Source: Shewanella sairae
Lineage (GTDB): Bacteria > Pseudomonadota > Gammaproteobacteria > Enterobacterales > Shewanellaceae
Length of the DNA stretch: 35,952 bases
Reading direction: 5' to 3'
NCBI RefSeq assembly: GCF_023283535.1
Contig: NZ_JAKILT010000055.1
Span: forward strand, 1-35,952
This document shows, piece by piece, positions 1 through 7,712 of the stretch. The position numbers and the translations under genes were made by a program. Each line of letters starts with the position of its first letter. The stretch's first letter is position 1. Under the pieces are notes generated by a model. The model ran no database searches. It had not been told where the DNA came from and worked only from the letters and a program-made list of their open reading frames with translations.

Positions 1-294
1 TGGTGGATGCAAGGAGGATAAGGACGAGCAGTCCTCCTTGCCCGGGTGTGGGATGGAATCCCACGACTTTAGTTGTTAGACGAAGTCTAACCTGAGGCGA
101 GCTTCAACAGTATCTGCACATGCGCCGCTGGAGGCGATTGATAGCGACTCAGCTACAAGCTCAAACAGGCTCCCCTGTCGCAACAAGCACAAAAAATATA
201 TCCAGCCTTTATTGCAAGGCTGCTCTGATAACGTGATCCCTTACCCTAGCGCAGCTTATAAATTGCTGGCAATATGCCCGCAATCTAATAAGAA
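1..294. other. Structured non-coding stretch at left edge
   Basis: No credible gene is visible here. The sequence holds a run of inverted repeats: a 9-bp stem (10-18 with 32-40), a 7-bp stem with loop GGA (48-54 with 58-64), a 7-bp stem with loop GAA (75-81 with 85-91), a short stem with GGA in its loop (123-126 with 133-136), a 5-bp stem (165-169 with 174-178) and a 7-bp stem (203-209 with 216-222). No T-tract follows any of them, so none looks like a classical terminator. Several GGA trinucleotides lie in or near loops on the plus strand. It may be the 3' part of an RNA that begins left of the window, or a structured leader for the lipoprotein gene that follows. Confidence 0.4.
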
Positions 295-486
295 ATGGAA
301 TATCATTCAGTGAAACAATTAACTTTAGCAGCCGCACTATTATGCAGCTTGGCCATTAGCGGTTGTGCAGAACTCAAAGAAGCTGGTCGTCAAATCGGCA
401 GCACCACTAAAGAAGTCACCACAGATATCGGCCACGCTTCTAGAGATGCAGTTAAATCGGTGAAACAAGATCTTAGCGAAGACTAG
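295..486 (+). CDS. Small lipoprotein, entericidin-like in layout
   Basis: A 63-residue protein with a short hydrophobic signal segment ending in a lipobox (LAISGC), so it should be lipid-modified at that Cys. The mature part is about 40 residues, charged, and probably helical (ELKEAG..., ...SVKQDLSED). Size and layout resemble entericidin-type and similar tiny lipoproteins, but no specific family is recognised. The start is uncertain: ATG at 295 has only a weak ribosome-binding site, while GTG at 310 would give MKQLTL..., a more usual signal-peptide N-terminus, with a TGGA-type site 9 bases upstream. It is monocistronic, closed by the terminator at 531-563. Confidence 0.65.
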   Translation: MEYHSVKQLTLAAALLCSLAISGCAELKEAGRQIGSTTKEVTTDIGHASRDAVKSVKQDLSED

Positions 487-530
487 CTGTTGAGCAGACT
501 TTACTAATACAAAGTATCAGACAAAATATA

Positions 531-563
531 AAACCAAGGCTCAATATTGAGCCTTGGTTTTTA
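531..563. terminator. Two-way intrinsic terminator
   Basis: A long stem (531-544 pairing with 547-560) around AAGGCTCA...TGAGCCTT is followed by T's on the plus strand. A's on its left side give a T-tract on the minus strand. It lies between the convergent lipoprotein and thioesterase genes and can serve both. Confidence 0.85.
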
Positions 564-590
564 TTCGCTTGTTAACTCATCAGTTACACA

Positions 591-959
591 CTAGGCGGCA
601 TTGGCGCGCATACCGTGGGGCGTTGGTAAACCTTGCTCATTAACATGCACAAAGACAATTTTGTCGATACTGGCAATAGGTAAATGAGTCAGCTTATTAC
701 GCACCTTACAGCTAATGGTTATCGAGGTCGCGCCGGCACTGATCAGCTCCAGACCAAATTCAATCACATCCCCTTGCCTTGCGGGCGCAATAAAATTAAT
801 TTCATTCATAATCTTGGTAACGTGACGCTGACTTTTCATTTGGCAACCAGCATAAATTGCAGCCTCTTCGTCAATCCAACTTAACAGTTGACCACCAAAG
901 AGAAAGTTTGCTGGATTAAGATGTTCCGGCTTTATAAAACGGCGGCTATAGTATTTCAT
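591..959 (-). CDS. Acyl-CoA thioesterase, hotdog fold (YciA-like)
   Basis: A 122-residue single hotdog-domain protein predicted to hydrolyse acyl-CoA to free acid and CoA in the cytoplasm. The hallmark stretch is near residues 14-35: HLNPAN, then FGGQLLSWIDEEAA, where the Asp is the usual catalytic residue of the YciA/BACH group. A second conserved stretch (VTKIMNEINFIAPARQGD) follows. It is slightly shorter than E. coli YciA (about 132). A good ribosome-binding site (AAGGA/GGAG) precedes the ATG. It stands alone, convergent with the small lipoprotein gene. The family assignment is firm; the acyl-chain preference cannot be read from the sequence. Confidence 0.85.
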   Translation of the reverse strand: MKYYSRRFIKPEHLNPANFLFGGQLLSWIDEEAAIYAGCQMKSQRHVTKIMNEINFIAPARQGDVIEFGLELISAGATSITISCKVRNKLTHLPIASIDKIVFVHVNEQGLPTPHGMRANAA

Positions 960-1356
960 ATTAAATTCCTTACTCCTGTTAAATACCTAATAAGGAGTAG
1001 CAAATATACAGCCAGGTTTTCTAAGTCTTCTAAATCAGCAGTTTATATAATCCTAGATTCACCTCAGTTAAATATACTGCCCTGTTTTAGCGCTTTATTG
1101 CGCCAAAGTAGGGCTTATGCCTAAGCAATATACCAACCGTGATATTGATAAAGCCTGCTTAGTCGCTGCGTGCTTTTTATTACAGCGTTTCATTATGGCT
1201 CGGTTTATTAAACCTCTATCTTCAGTTTGCTTGAGTCAATTTTAGCTTAGCAACAAAAACGACATAAATTCGACTCAATAACGTCATGCTTGTCACTGAC
1301 AATCACTGCGCCACAAGGAAACCTTATATAAACCTTACTAATTTACGGTGACAATA
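960..1356. other. Intergenic region upstream of the alkaline phosphatases
   Basis: No gene is supported in these roughly 400 bases. They contain a nested inverted repeat (GCCCT 1079-1083 with AGGGC 1110-1114, enclosing GCGC...GCGC) and a longer bulged inverted repeat (TTGAGTC at 1231-1237 and onward, with GACTCAA at 1272-1278, extended inward by AATTT/AAATT). GTCAT/GTCAC half-motifs lie at 1283-1296 but spaced 9 bases apart, not the 11 expected for a Pho box. The promoter of the phosphatase genes must be here but I cannot place it. Confidence 0.5.
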
Positions 1357-2856
1357 GTGAATAAAATCAAAAAAATAGCTGTGATTATCTCTTGTAGTCT
1401 CGCACCTATCGCAGCTAACGCTGCAGTATTACCCAGCACCCAAACAGACAGCCAATGGTATAAAGACAGCGCCAAGCTTGTTAGTGACAAAACCCAACAG
1501 AGCACACCAACTAAAGCTAAAAATGTGATCTTATTTGTGGGTGACGGTATGGGGGTATCAACCTTAACTGCAGCGCGCATTTTTGAGGGCCAACAACAAG
1601 CTGGTAATCAAGGCGGCGAAGAAAACTTCTTAAGCTTTGAGCAATTCCCTAAAACAGCGTTAGTGAAAACCTATAACACCAACCAACAAACCCCAGATTC
1701 AGCAGGCACCATGACGGCAATGGCGACGGGCGTAAAGTCAAAAGCCGGCGTGCTGTCAGTATCGGATACCAGCCTACGAGCCAACTGTCTCTCTTCAAAA
1801 GGCAATGAGTTAATCACCTTAGTCGACTTAGCAAACGCTAAGGGCTTATCTACCGGTGTAGTGAGTACAGCGCGCATTACTCACGCAACCCCCGCTGCAA
1901 CTTATGCTAATTCACCAGAGCGTAACTGGGAAGCTGACTCAAACTTACCCGATGAAGCCCTAGCCAACGAGTGTCGAGACATCGCTTATCAACTGGTTAT
2001 GCGAGATGAAAGTGATGCGCTAACGGTTGCACTTGGCGGCGGACGCCGTAACTTTATTCCACAGGATACAACCGATGGCGAAGGTAAAACAGGCCGCCGC
2101 GCCGATGGTGTTGACCTGACTCAAGCTTGGACCGACAACTTAAGCAACTCAGCTTATGTTTGGGATAAAGCCGGTTTTGATGCCATTGATGTTAGCGCAA
2201 CCGATCACTTGTTAGGTCTATTTAACTCATCGCATATGCAGTATGAAGCAGAACGTTTAGACGACGTTGCAGGTGAACCATCGCTAACAGAGATGACCAC
2301 TAAATCCATTGAATTACTCAACAAGAATGACGATGGCTACCTGCTAGTGGTTGAGTCAGGTCGTATCGATCATGCTCACCATGCCGGTAATGCTTATCGC
2401 GCCATGATGGATACCGTCGAGCTATCAAACGCTGTTCGCGCAGCAGTTGAAAACACCAATCCAGAAGAAACCTTAATCATGGTCACCGCCGACCACAGCC
2501 ATGTATTCACCATTGCTGGTTACCCAAAACGCGGTAACCCAATCTTGGGCCTTGTTCATGGTATCGATGGCAACGTCACTATCGCTAAGGATGGTAAACC
2601 ATACACCACAGTTGGATACACCAATGGCCCTGGCGCCGTTGTCGGTATTCGTGACGACTTAAGCTCTGTCGATACCCAAGATAAAGAGTTCAAGCAACAA
2701 GCATTAGTGCCAACTAGCAGTGAAACCCACGCAGGTGAAGATATTACCTTGCATGCAATGGGTCCTGGCTCCGACCTTGTTCAAGGTGTTATGGAGCAAA
2801 ATGTTATCTACCACATCATCAATCAAGCTCAAGAGCTTGGTGGAACCAAATACTAA
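1357..2856 (+). CDS. Periplasmic alkaline phosphatase, copy 1
   Basis: An alkaline phosphatase-superfamily enzyme predicted to hydrolyse phosphomonoesters in the periplasm with two Zn and one Mg. Visible motifs, numbered from GTG 1357: VGDGMG (metal-binding Asp63), PDSAGT (nucleophile Ser115), SGRIDHAHHAGN, TADHSH, and the C-terminal SETHAGED His ligand. I chose GTG 1357 (MNKIKKIAV...) over GTG 1348 because GGTGAC lies 5 bases upstream and the result is a clean Sec signal peptide ending near AANA. About 499 residues, in range for marine PhoA-type enzymes (E. coli PhoA is 471). A paralog follows after about 90 bases with only a weak hairpin (2858-2878) between, so the two could be co-transcribed. 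No clean Pho box was found. Confidence 0.9.
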   Translation: MNKIKKIAVIISCSLAPIAANAAVLPSTQTDSQWYKDSAKLVSDKTQQSTPTKAKNVILFVGDGMGVSTLTAARIFEGQQQAGNQGGEENFLSFEQFPKTALVKTYNTNQQTPDSAGTMTAMATGVKSKAGVLSVSDTSLRANCLSSKGNELITLVDLANAKGLSTGVVSTARITHATPAATYANSPERNWEADSNLPDEALANECRDIAYQLVMRDESDALTVALGGGRRNFIPQDTTDGEGKTGRRADGVDLTQAWTDNLSNSAYVWDKAGFDAIDVSATDHLLGLFNSSHMQYEAERLDDVAGEPSLTEMTTKSIELLNKNDDGYLLVVESGRIDHAHHAGNAYRAMMDTVELSNAVRAAVENTNPEETLIMVTADHSHVFTIAGYPKRGNPILGLVHGIDGNVTIAKDGKPYTTVGYTNGPGAVVGIRDDLSSVDTQDKEFKQQALVPTSSETHAGEDITLHAMGPGSDLVQGVMEQNVIYHIINQAQELGGTKY

Positions 2857-2947
2857 AAAGATGAGTACTAAATCTTTAGCAATATCGAACCTCTACTGAT
2901 TTTAACTGGCTTTGGTCCAGAAAAAGTACCCATTTATGGAGTTTAAA

Positions 2948-4543
2948 ATGAATAAAAAATTACTGGTATTAAGCATGTCTGCAATCTTAGGTCTGGCAGC
3001 TTGTAGCGATGATGGTGACAAAGGTGACCAAGGTGAAAATGGTCAAGACTGGACTGCCGTTAACCAATGGTATGTTGATGGGCAATCTCGTGTCACCCAA
3101 GCTCAAGAGTTAACAGTGAATAATGAAGCTGGCGCAGCAAAGAACATTATTCTATTTGTCGGTGACGGTATGGGAATTTCAACCGTGACAGCAGCGCGCA
3201 TTCTTGAAGGTCAATTAAAAGGGCAAACTGGTGAGGAAAACTCACTGTCGTTTGAAACCTTACCTTATGTGGGCCTAGCAAAAACCTATAACGTTGATGG
3301 CCAGACGCCAGATTCTGCCGGCACCATGACTGCCATGGTGACAGGTGTTAAAACCGATGTAGGTGTTATTGCTCAGGCTGAAGGTGTGACTCGCGGTAAC
3401 TGCGCCTCCACCGAAGGCCAAGATCTAGTGACATCATTAGAGCTTGCCGCGATGGCAGGGTTATCAACGGGTGTGGTATCAACCGCTCGCATTACCCACG
3501 CAACACCGGCAGCGACCTATGCCCATGCACCTGAGCGTAATTGGGAAAATGACGCTGATTTGCCTGATGAAGCCGTTGCCAATGGCTGCAGCGACATTGC
3601 TGCACAGTTGCTTGATTTTGATTACGGTAGCGGTATAAACGTAGTCATGGGTGGCGGTCGTCGCTCGTTCATCCCAACCACTATTACTGACCCCGAGGGT
3701 AAGTCTGGTCGTCGTGAAGATAACCGCGACTTAACCACAGAGTGGCTCAGCAAATACACCAACGCTGCTTATGTTGCCGACCGTGACGCGTTTTTAGCGC
3801 TTGATCCAGCAACCACAGATCACGCATTAGGCTTGTTTAACTCGTCGCATATGGAATATGAATTCGACCGCACCACAGCAGGTGTAACCGGCGAGCCATC
3901 GCTGGCTGAAATGACCGCTAAATCTATCGATATTTTGCAGAAAAACGATAAAGGCTTTGTACTGATTGTTGAAGCTGGTCGTATCGACCATGCTCACCAC
4001 GCTGGTAATGCTGCCCGCGCTTTACACGATACCATTGCCCTGTCTGAAGCAGTGCGTGTTGCCATGGAAAAAACCTCTACAAAAGATACCTTACTTATGG
4101 TGACAGCCGACCATAGCCATGTGTTTACCATTGCGGGCTATCCAACCCGTGGTAATCCAATTTTAGGCTTGGTTAAAGGTAACGGCTCTGACGGTCAGCC
4201 TGCTGTGACCAATGCAACTGATGCCAATGGCCTGCCATACACAACAGTGGGCTATGCCAACGGTCGCGGCTACGCCAATCTTGAAACCGGTGGCGATGAG
4301 CGCTATGGCTACGCTGAAGCTCCTGGGCGTTTCGACCTCAACTATGTCGACACCCAAAGCCCTGGCTTTCATCAAGAAGCTTTGGTGCCACTAAGCAGCG
4401 AAACCCATGCAGGTGAAGATGTGGGGATTTTTGCAAGTGGTCCTGGCGCGCATTTAATCCAAGGTACGGTTGAGCAAAACCACCTGTTCCATGTAATGAA
4501 TCATGCAGGCAGCCTGGTTAGTAAAGCTGAAGCCTCGCAGTAA
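2948..4543 (+). CDS. Alkaline phosphatase, copy 2, predicted lipoprotein
   Basis: A paralog of the preceding gene with the same order of catalytic motifs: VGDGMG, PDSAGT, AGRIDHAHHAGN, TADHSH, SETHAGED. The N-terminus differs: a signal peptide with lipobox (LGLAAC), then a Gly-rich linker (DGDKGDQGENGQ), so this copy is probably membrane-anchored. ATG 2948 is chosen because GGAG lies at the right distance and because it starts the lipoprotein signal exactly; upstream in-frame starts would add 12 or 4 residues. It is about 30 residues longer than copy 1, partly from a longer loop after the TADHSH region (around GNGSDG to RFDLNYVDT). Closed by the terminator at 4568-4600. Different export of the two copies is an inference. 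Confidence 0.9.
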   Translation: MNKKLLVLSMSAILGLAACSDDGDKGDQGENGQDWTAVNQWYVDGQSRVTQAQELTVNNEAGAAKNIILFVGDGMGISTVTAARILEGQLKGQTGEENSLSFETLPYVGLAKTYNVDGQTPDSAGTMTAMVTGVKTDVGVIAQAEGVTRGNCASTEGQDLVTSLELAAMAGLSTGVVSTARITHATPAATYAHAPERNWENDADLPDEAVANGCSDIAAQLLDFDYGSGINVVMGGGRRSFIPTTITDPEGKSGRREDNRDLTTEWLSKYTNAAYVADRDAFLALDPATTDHALGLFNSSHMEYEFDRTTAGVTGEPSLAEMTAKSIDILQKNDKGFVLIVEAGRIDHAHHAGNAARALHDTIALSEAVRVAMEKTSTKDTLLMVTADHSHVFTIAGYPTRGNPILGLVKGNGSDGQPAVTNATDANGLPYTTVGYANGRGYANLETGGDERYGYAEAPGRFDLNYVDTQSPGFHQEALVPLSSETHAGEDVGIFASGPGAHLIQGTVEQNHLFHVMNHAGSLVSKAEASQ

Positions 4544-4567
4544 ATCGCAATCTGTGGGTTTATCAAC

Positions 4568-4600
4568 GCCACCGGGGCTGACTCGGTGGCATTATTTTAT
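4568..4600 (+). terminator. Intrinsic terminator after the phosphatase pair
   Basis: A 7-bp GC stem (GCCACCG 4568-4574 with CGGTGGC 4584-4590) is followed by ATTATTTTAT. Confidence 0.7.
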
Positions 4601-4673
4601 CTACTAACTTTCCCAGCTAAATAACTAAGCTAAATAACTCGGCAACATAACCCTTATCTCTTTAGGATCGAAT

Positions 4674-5540
4674 ATGCTAGTTTCATACTTTTTTCCAACA
4701 ACGGGCTTTAAGGCAAACAGCACTAAACAAAAGCCATTGTTTGCAAAATCTACCGTTTTCAGTAGCTTTATCTACAGCAGTTTAATGACTATTTTAGTCA
4801 GCACTCTGCCCAATCTTGCCCACGCTCATTCCAGTGCCAGCATTAGTACTGATATTAGTAAAGTGCAACCAGCACCCACAGAACAATGCGATGCAATTAA
4901 GCCAACGCATGTGAGTGCCACTTACATTGTCACCAATAATGCAGGTCAGCAAAAAACCATCACCTTACTAAGAAATAATGACCAAGTGATTTACCAGCGC
5001 AGCCCTGTCAGCTTTGAGCTTTGGGACGCTAATGGTGAATATGTACGTTATTTTCCTGCTCAGCAGCGCTCTATCTCTTACCGCAAAGGAGACTTACTCT
5101 CGTTAAACATGCATTTTGATTATGAGCAACTGAGCCACCTTATCCCACCAAGTGCACTGCAATCGCTAACTCAAGTTAAGCCAACCGCTAATAATGTGAT
5201 AAATGACGTCTGCCCTGCTAGCGAGTACTACCAAGGTCAGTTAGGCCATAGCCAATTTGAGATTGATTGGGTAGGACATTTAGCACTGCCTGCAAACATG
5301 CATATCCATCAAGATGGCATGCAGCAACAGTACCAATTAGTGGCTATAAAAACACTTTCAGATAAAGCATTTTCTGCACTCACTGCGAATTACCGCGACT
5401 TAGATTTTGCTGATGTGGGTGATAATGAGTCCGACCCTTTTATTGCCGAGATGATCCATCAAGGCTTTATTCAGCATGGCAACTCAGGTTTTTACGATAG
5501 CCAAGGTAATCAATTATCGAGCAACAGCCACCAGCACTAA
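4674..5540 (+). CDS. Exported protein of unknown function
   Basis: A 288-residue protein I do not recognise. From ATG 4674 (AGGA 8 bases upstream) it has an unusually long N-terminal part before a hydrophobic segment ending in LPNLAHAHS, which looks like a signal peptidase site. An internal Met at about residue 38 (MTILVSTLP) would give a conventional signal peptide but has no obvious ribosome-binding site. The mature part is rich in short beta-like stretches (TLLRNNDQVIYQ, YVRYFPAQQRSISY, QFEIDWVGHLALP) with two Cys, and ends in a His/Ser-rich tail. The strand pattern loosely recalls LolA-like periplasmic folds; this is only an impression. It follows the alkaline phosphatases after a terminator, so a functional link is not shown. 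Confidence 0.6.
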   Translation: MLVSYFFPTTGFKANSTKQKPLFAKSTVFSSFIYSSLMTILVSTLPNLAHAHSSASISTDISKVQPAPTEQCDAIKPTHVSATYIVTNNAGQQKTITLLRNNDQVIYQRSPVSFELWDANGEYVRYFPAQQRSISYRKGDLLSLNMHFDYEQLSHLIPPSALQSLTQVKPTANNVINDVCPASEYYQGQLGHSQFEIDWVGHLALPANMHIHQDGMQQQYQLVAIKTLSDKAFSALTANYRDLDFADVGDNESDPFIAEMIHQGFIQHGNSGFYDSQGNQLSSNSHQH

Positions 5541-5583
5541 CGCAACAAGCATGGCAACTTGCTTGTCACTCATGGCTACAAAC

Positions 5584-5615
5584 AAAAAACCTAGGCAATG
5601 CCTAGGTTTTATTTT
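5584..5615. terminator. Two-way intrinsic terminator
   Basis: Stem AAAACCTAGGC (5586-5596) with GCCTAGGTTTT (5600-5610), loop AAT, T's on both strands. It separates the convergent exported-protein and threonine aldolase genes. A second hairpin (CAAGCA...TGCTTG) lies just to its left at about 5546-5565. Confidence 0.85.
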
Positions 5616-5636
5616 TACGCGATAGCTGCAGGCAAA

Positions 5637-6653
5637 TTAAGCGCGGTGCAACAACCCTTTTAATTCAACAATAAAGCGTTCGACGTCAGCTCGTGAAATA
5701 TCTGCGTGGGTAACCAAGCGGATCTTCTTGCCAGGACTAATTAGAATACCTTTGACTTTTAGATCAACGGCTAACGCTTTAACATTAATTTCGTCATTGA
5801 CCTCTGCAAATACCATATTGGTTTGCACTTGTGACATATCAACCGTGAAGCCTTCAATATTGGCCAACTCACGAGCTAAATAAGCTGCGTTGTCATGATC
5901 TTCTGCTAGGCGCTCTACTTGCTCAGTTAATGCTAATGTTGCAGCAGAGGCTAGAATACCCGCTTGACGCATACCGCCACCAAGCACTTTCCGCCAACGA
6001 CGCGCCTTAGTAATTAAGCGTTCATCCCCCAATAAAATAGAACCTACTGGCGCACATAAACCTTTTGAAAGACAAATCGACACTGAATCAAAATACTGAG
6101 TAATCTCAGTCATCGGGATGTTTTGCGCAACGGCTGCGTTTGCAACGCGGGCACCATCTAGATGAATTTTCAATCCACGCTCAAACGCTAATGCTTGTGC
6201 TTGAGCCAAATAAGCCTGCGGTACAATTTTGCCGCCAATGGTATTTTCTAGGCTTAGTAAGCGGGTACGCGCAAAGTGAACATCATCTGGTTTAATTGCC
6301 GCTTCAATATCTGCCAGCAAAATAGTGCCATCTGCTTGGTTGGTTAAAGGTTGTGGCTGGATACTGCCTAATACAGCTGCCCCGCCGCCTTCAAACTTAT
6401 AATTGTGAGCTTGTTGGCCACAAATATACTCGTCACCACGCTCACAATGCGCCATTAATGCCAGCAAGTTTGCCTGCGTACCAGAAGAGGTAAATAGGGC
6501 ATTATCATAGCCAAACATCTCAGCGGCCATATCCTCAAGGTAGTTAACACTTGGATCATCGCCATAAACATCATCCCCAACTTCAGCCTGACTGATAGCG
6601 GTGCGCATAGCAGCCGTTGGCTTAGTGACCGTATCACTGCGAAAATCAATCAT
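5637..6653 (-). CDS. ltaE: Low-specificity L-threonine aldolase
   Basis: A PLP enzyme (fold type I) that splits L-threonine and allo-threonine to glycine and acetaldehyde. Visible features: N-terminal IDFRSDTVTKPT, VGDDVYGDDP, TSSGTQANLLAL (PLP phosphate contacts), LDGARVANAA (cofactor Asp), and SICLSKGLCAPVGS carrying the Schiff-base Lys. The start is set at ATG 6653, with GAGG 7 bases upstream; a TTG 12 bases further up would add four residues. 338 residues, close to E. coli LtaE (333). Monocistronic, ending at the two-way terminator near 5600. Confidence 0.93.
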   Translation of the reverse strand: MIDFRSDTVTKPTAAMRTAISQAEVGDDVYGDDPSVNYLEDMAAEMFGYDNALFTSSGTQANLLALMAHCERGDEYICGQQAHNYKFEGGGAAVLGSIQPQPLTNQADGTILLADIEAAIKPDDVHFARTRLLSLENTIGGKIVPQAYLAQAQALAFERGLKIHLDGARVANAAVAQNIPMTEITQYFDSVSICLSKGLCAPVGSILLGDERLITKARRWRKVLGGGMRQAGILASAATLALTEQVERLAEDHDNAAYLARELANIEGFTVDMSQVQTNMVFAEVNDEINVKALAVDLKVKGILISPGKKIRLVTHADISRADVERFIVELKGLLHRA

Positions 6654-6990
6654 TGTAAACCTCAAGTATCTTGATCTGGAATTTTAATAAACAGCCTAAT
6701 ACTACTGCGAGGTGCTGGCGATCACCAGCAAAAAACTAAAGTTTACAAACTGCAGTAAACAAGCGGTATCCACCTCATTTATTCTATACGCATCAAATAT
6801 GAATAAAACAAAGATATATAAATCATAAATCTAATCAAAAATTTAACAAATACCTTTAGATATGTAGATCGAAATCACACCAAGAATAAAAAGCATTAGA
6901 AAATATAATGCAATAATTCAACTTTTATCATTGTCTTTTACCGCTAAAAACAGGCAAAATCGTCTCCCTTTTATTTAGCTAGTGCAGAAC
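6654..6990. other. AT-rich intergenic region between ltaE and yicG
   Basis: A divergent interval of about 340 bases, very AT-rich from 6780 to 6960. It holds a small hairpin (TGCTGG 6713-6718 with CCAGCA 6725-6730) without a T-tract on the plus strand. Promoters for both flanking genes should lie here, but no well-spaced pair of boxes stands out. No gene is seen. Confidence 0.5.
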
Positions 6991-7629
6991 ATGTTAGAAG
7001 TTAAAGTTATCAGCTTTTTATGGCTTATCGGTATTCTTGCCGAAGCAATGACTGGCGCACTGGCTGCAGGTAAAAAACAGATGGACCTGTTTGGGGTAGT
7101 CATAATAGGTTGTGTAACAGCAATTGGCGGTGGCACCTTGCGCGATATTTTACTCGGCAACTACCCGTTAATTTGGATTGAAAATGTCCATTATTTGATT
7201 GCTATTGCTGCAGCCTCATTACTCACAGTAATGATTGCACCGCTTATGCGTCATCTGTCTAAACTATTTTTAGCCATTGATGCTATTGGTCTGGCAGTAT
7301 TTTCGATTATTGGTGCGCAAAAAACCTTATTACTCGGTTTTAGCCCTGAGATAGCTATCGTTATGGGCGTTGTTACTGGCGTATTTGGCGGGGTGATCCG
7401 CGATATCTTGTGCAATCAAGTACCACTAATCTTCAAAAAAGAACTCTACGCCTTAGTTGCGCTACTAACGGCAGCCGCTTACGTTGCAATGAAGTTCAAC
7501 GGCGTACCGGAATGGATAAACCTGACTATCTCTTTAGTGTTTGGTTTTAGCTTTAGAATGCTGGCTATTCGCTACAAATGGTCAATGCCAAAATTTGATT
7601 ATCAATACCAATCAGATAACGCACACTAA
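6991..7629 (+). CDS. yicG: YicG-like TRIC-family membrane protein
   Basis: An integral inner-membrane protein of the UPF0126/TRIC family, made of two repeats of three transmembrane helices plus a seventh helix. Bacterial TRIC homologues are trimeric monovalent-cation channels; the role in vivo is not settled. The two signature glycine motifs are present: AIGGGTLRDILLG near residue 45 and GVFGGVIRDILC near residue 135, the internal repeat typical of the family. About 212 residues, close to E. coli YicG. ATG 6991 aligns with the usual N-terminus; GTG 6982 would add three residues and neither has a strong ribosome-binding site. Monocistronic. Confidence 0.88.
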   Translation: MLEVKVISFLWLIGILAEAMTGALAAGKKQMDLFGVVIIGCVTAIGGGTLRDILLGNYPLIWIENVHYLIAIAAASLLTVMIAPLMRHLSKLFLAIDAIGLAVFSIIGAQKTLLLGFSPEIAIVMGVVTGVFGGVIRDILCNQVPLIFKKELYALVALLTAAAYVAMKFNGVPEWINLTISLVFGFSFRMLAIRYKWSMPKFDYQYQSDNAH

Positions 7630-7654
7630 TCCAAAATAATGGTTCTACAGACAT

Positions 7655-7684
7655 AAAAAAGGTCGGCATATGCCGACCTTTTTT
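7655..7684. terminator. Two-way intrinsic terminator
   Basis: A near-perfect palindrome: six A's plus GGTCGGCA (7655-7668) pairing with TGCCGACC plus six T's (7671-7684). It lies between convergent yicG and mscS. Confidence 0.92.
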
Positions 7685-7712
7685 GTAGCCATCACTTTAA
7701 TCAATAAATCGA

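Noticed and set aside
75..91. GTTAGAC and GTCTAAC back to back, resembling integron attC core sites
   Set aside because: The order is reversed for one attC site, no partner core sites lie within about 150 bases on either side, and there is no integrase or cassette structure. It reads better as a 7-bp hairpin with a GAA loop.
684..1124. Two open frames on the plus strand across the thioesterase gene and its upstream region
   Set aside because: They lie antisense to, or run on from, a well-supported gene, have no ribosome-binding sites and no recognisable protein features.
1281..1302. Possible Pho box before the alkaline phosphatases
   Set aside because: The GTCAT and GTCAC half-sites are 9 bases apart, not 11, and match the consensus poorly.
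6713..6730. Hairpin between ltaE and yicG as a terminator or riboswitch
   Set aside because: A 6-bp stem followed by A's on the plus strand and lying upstream of both divergent genes; no riboswitch-like conserved core is seen.
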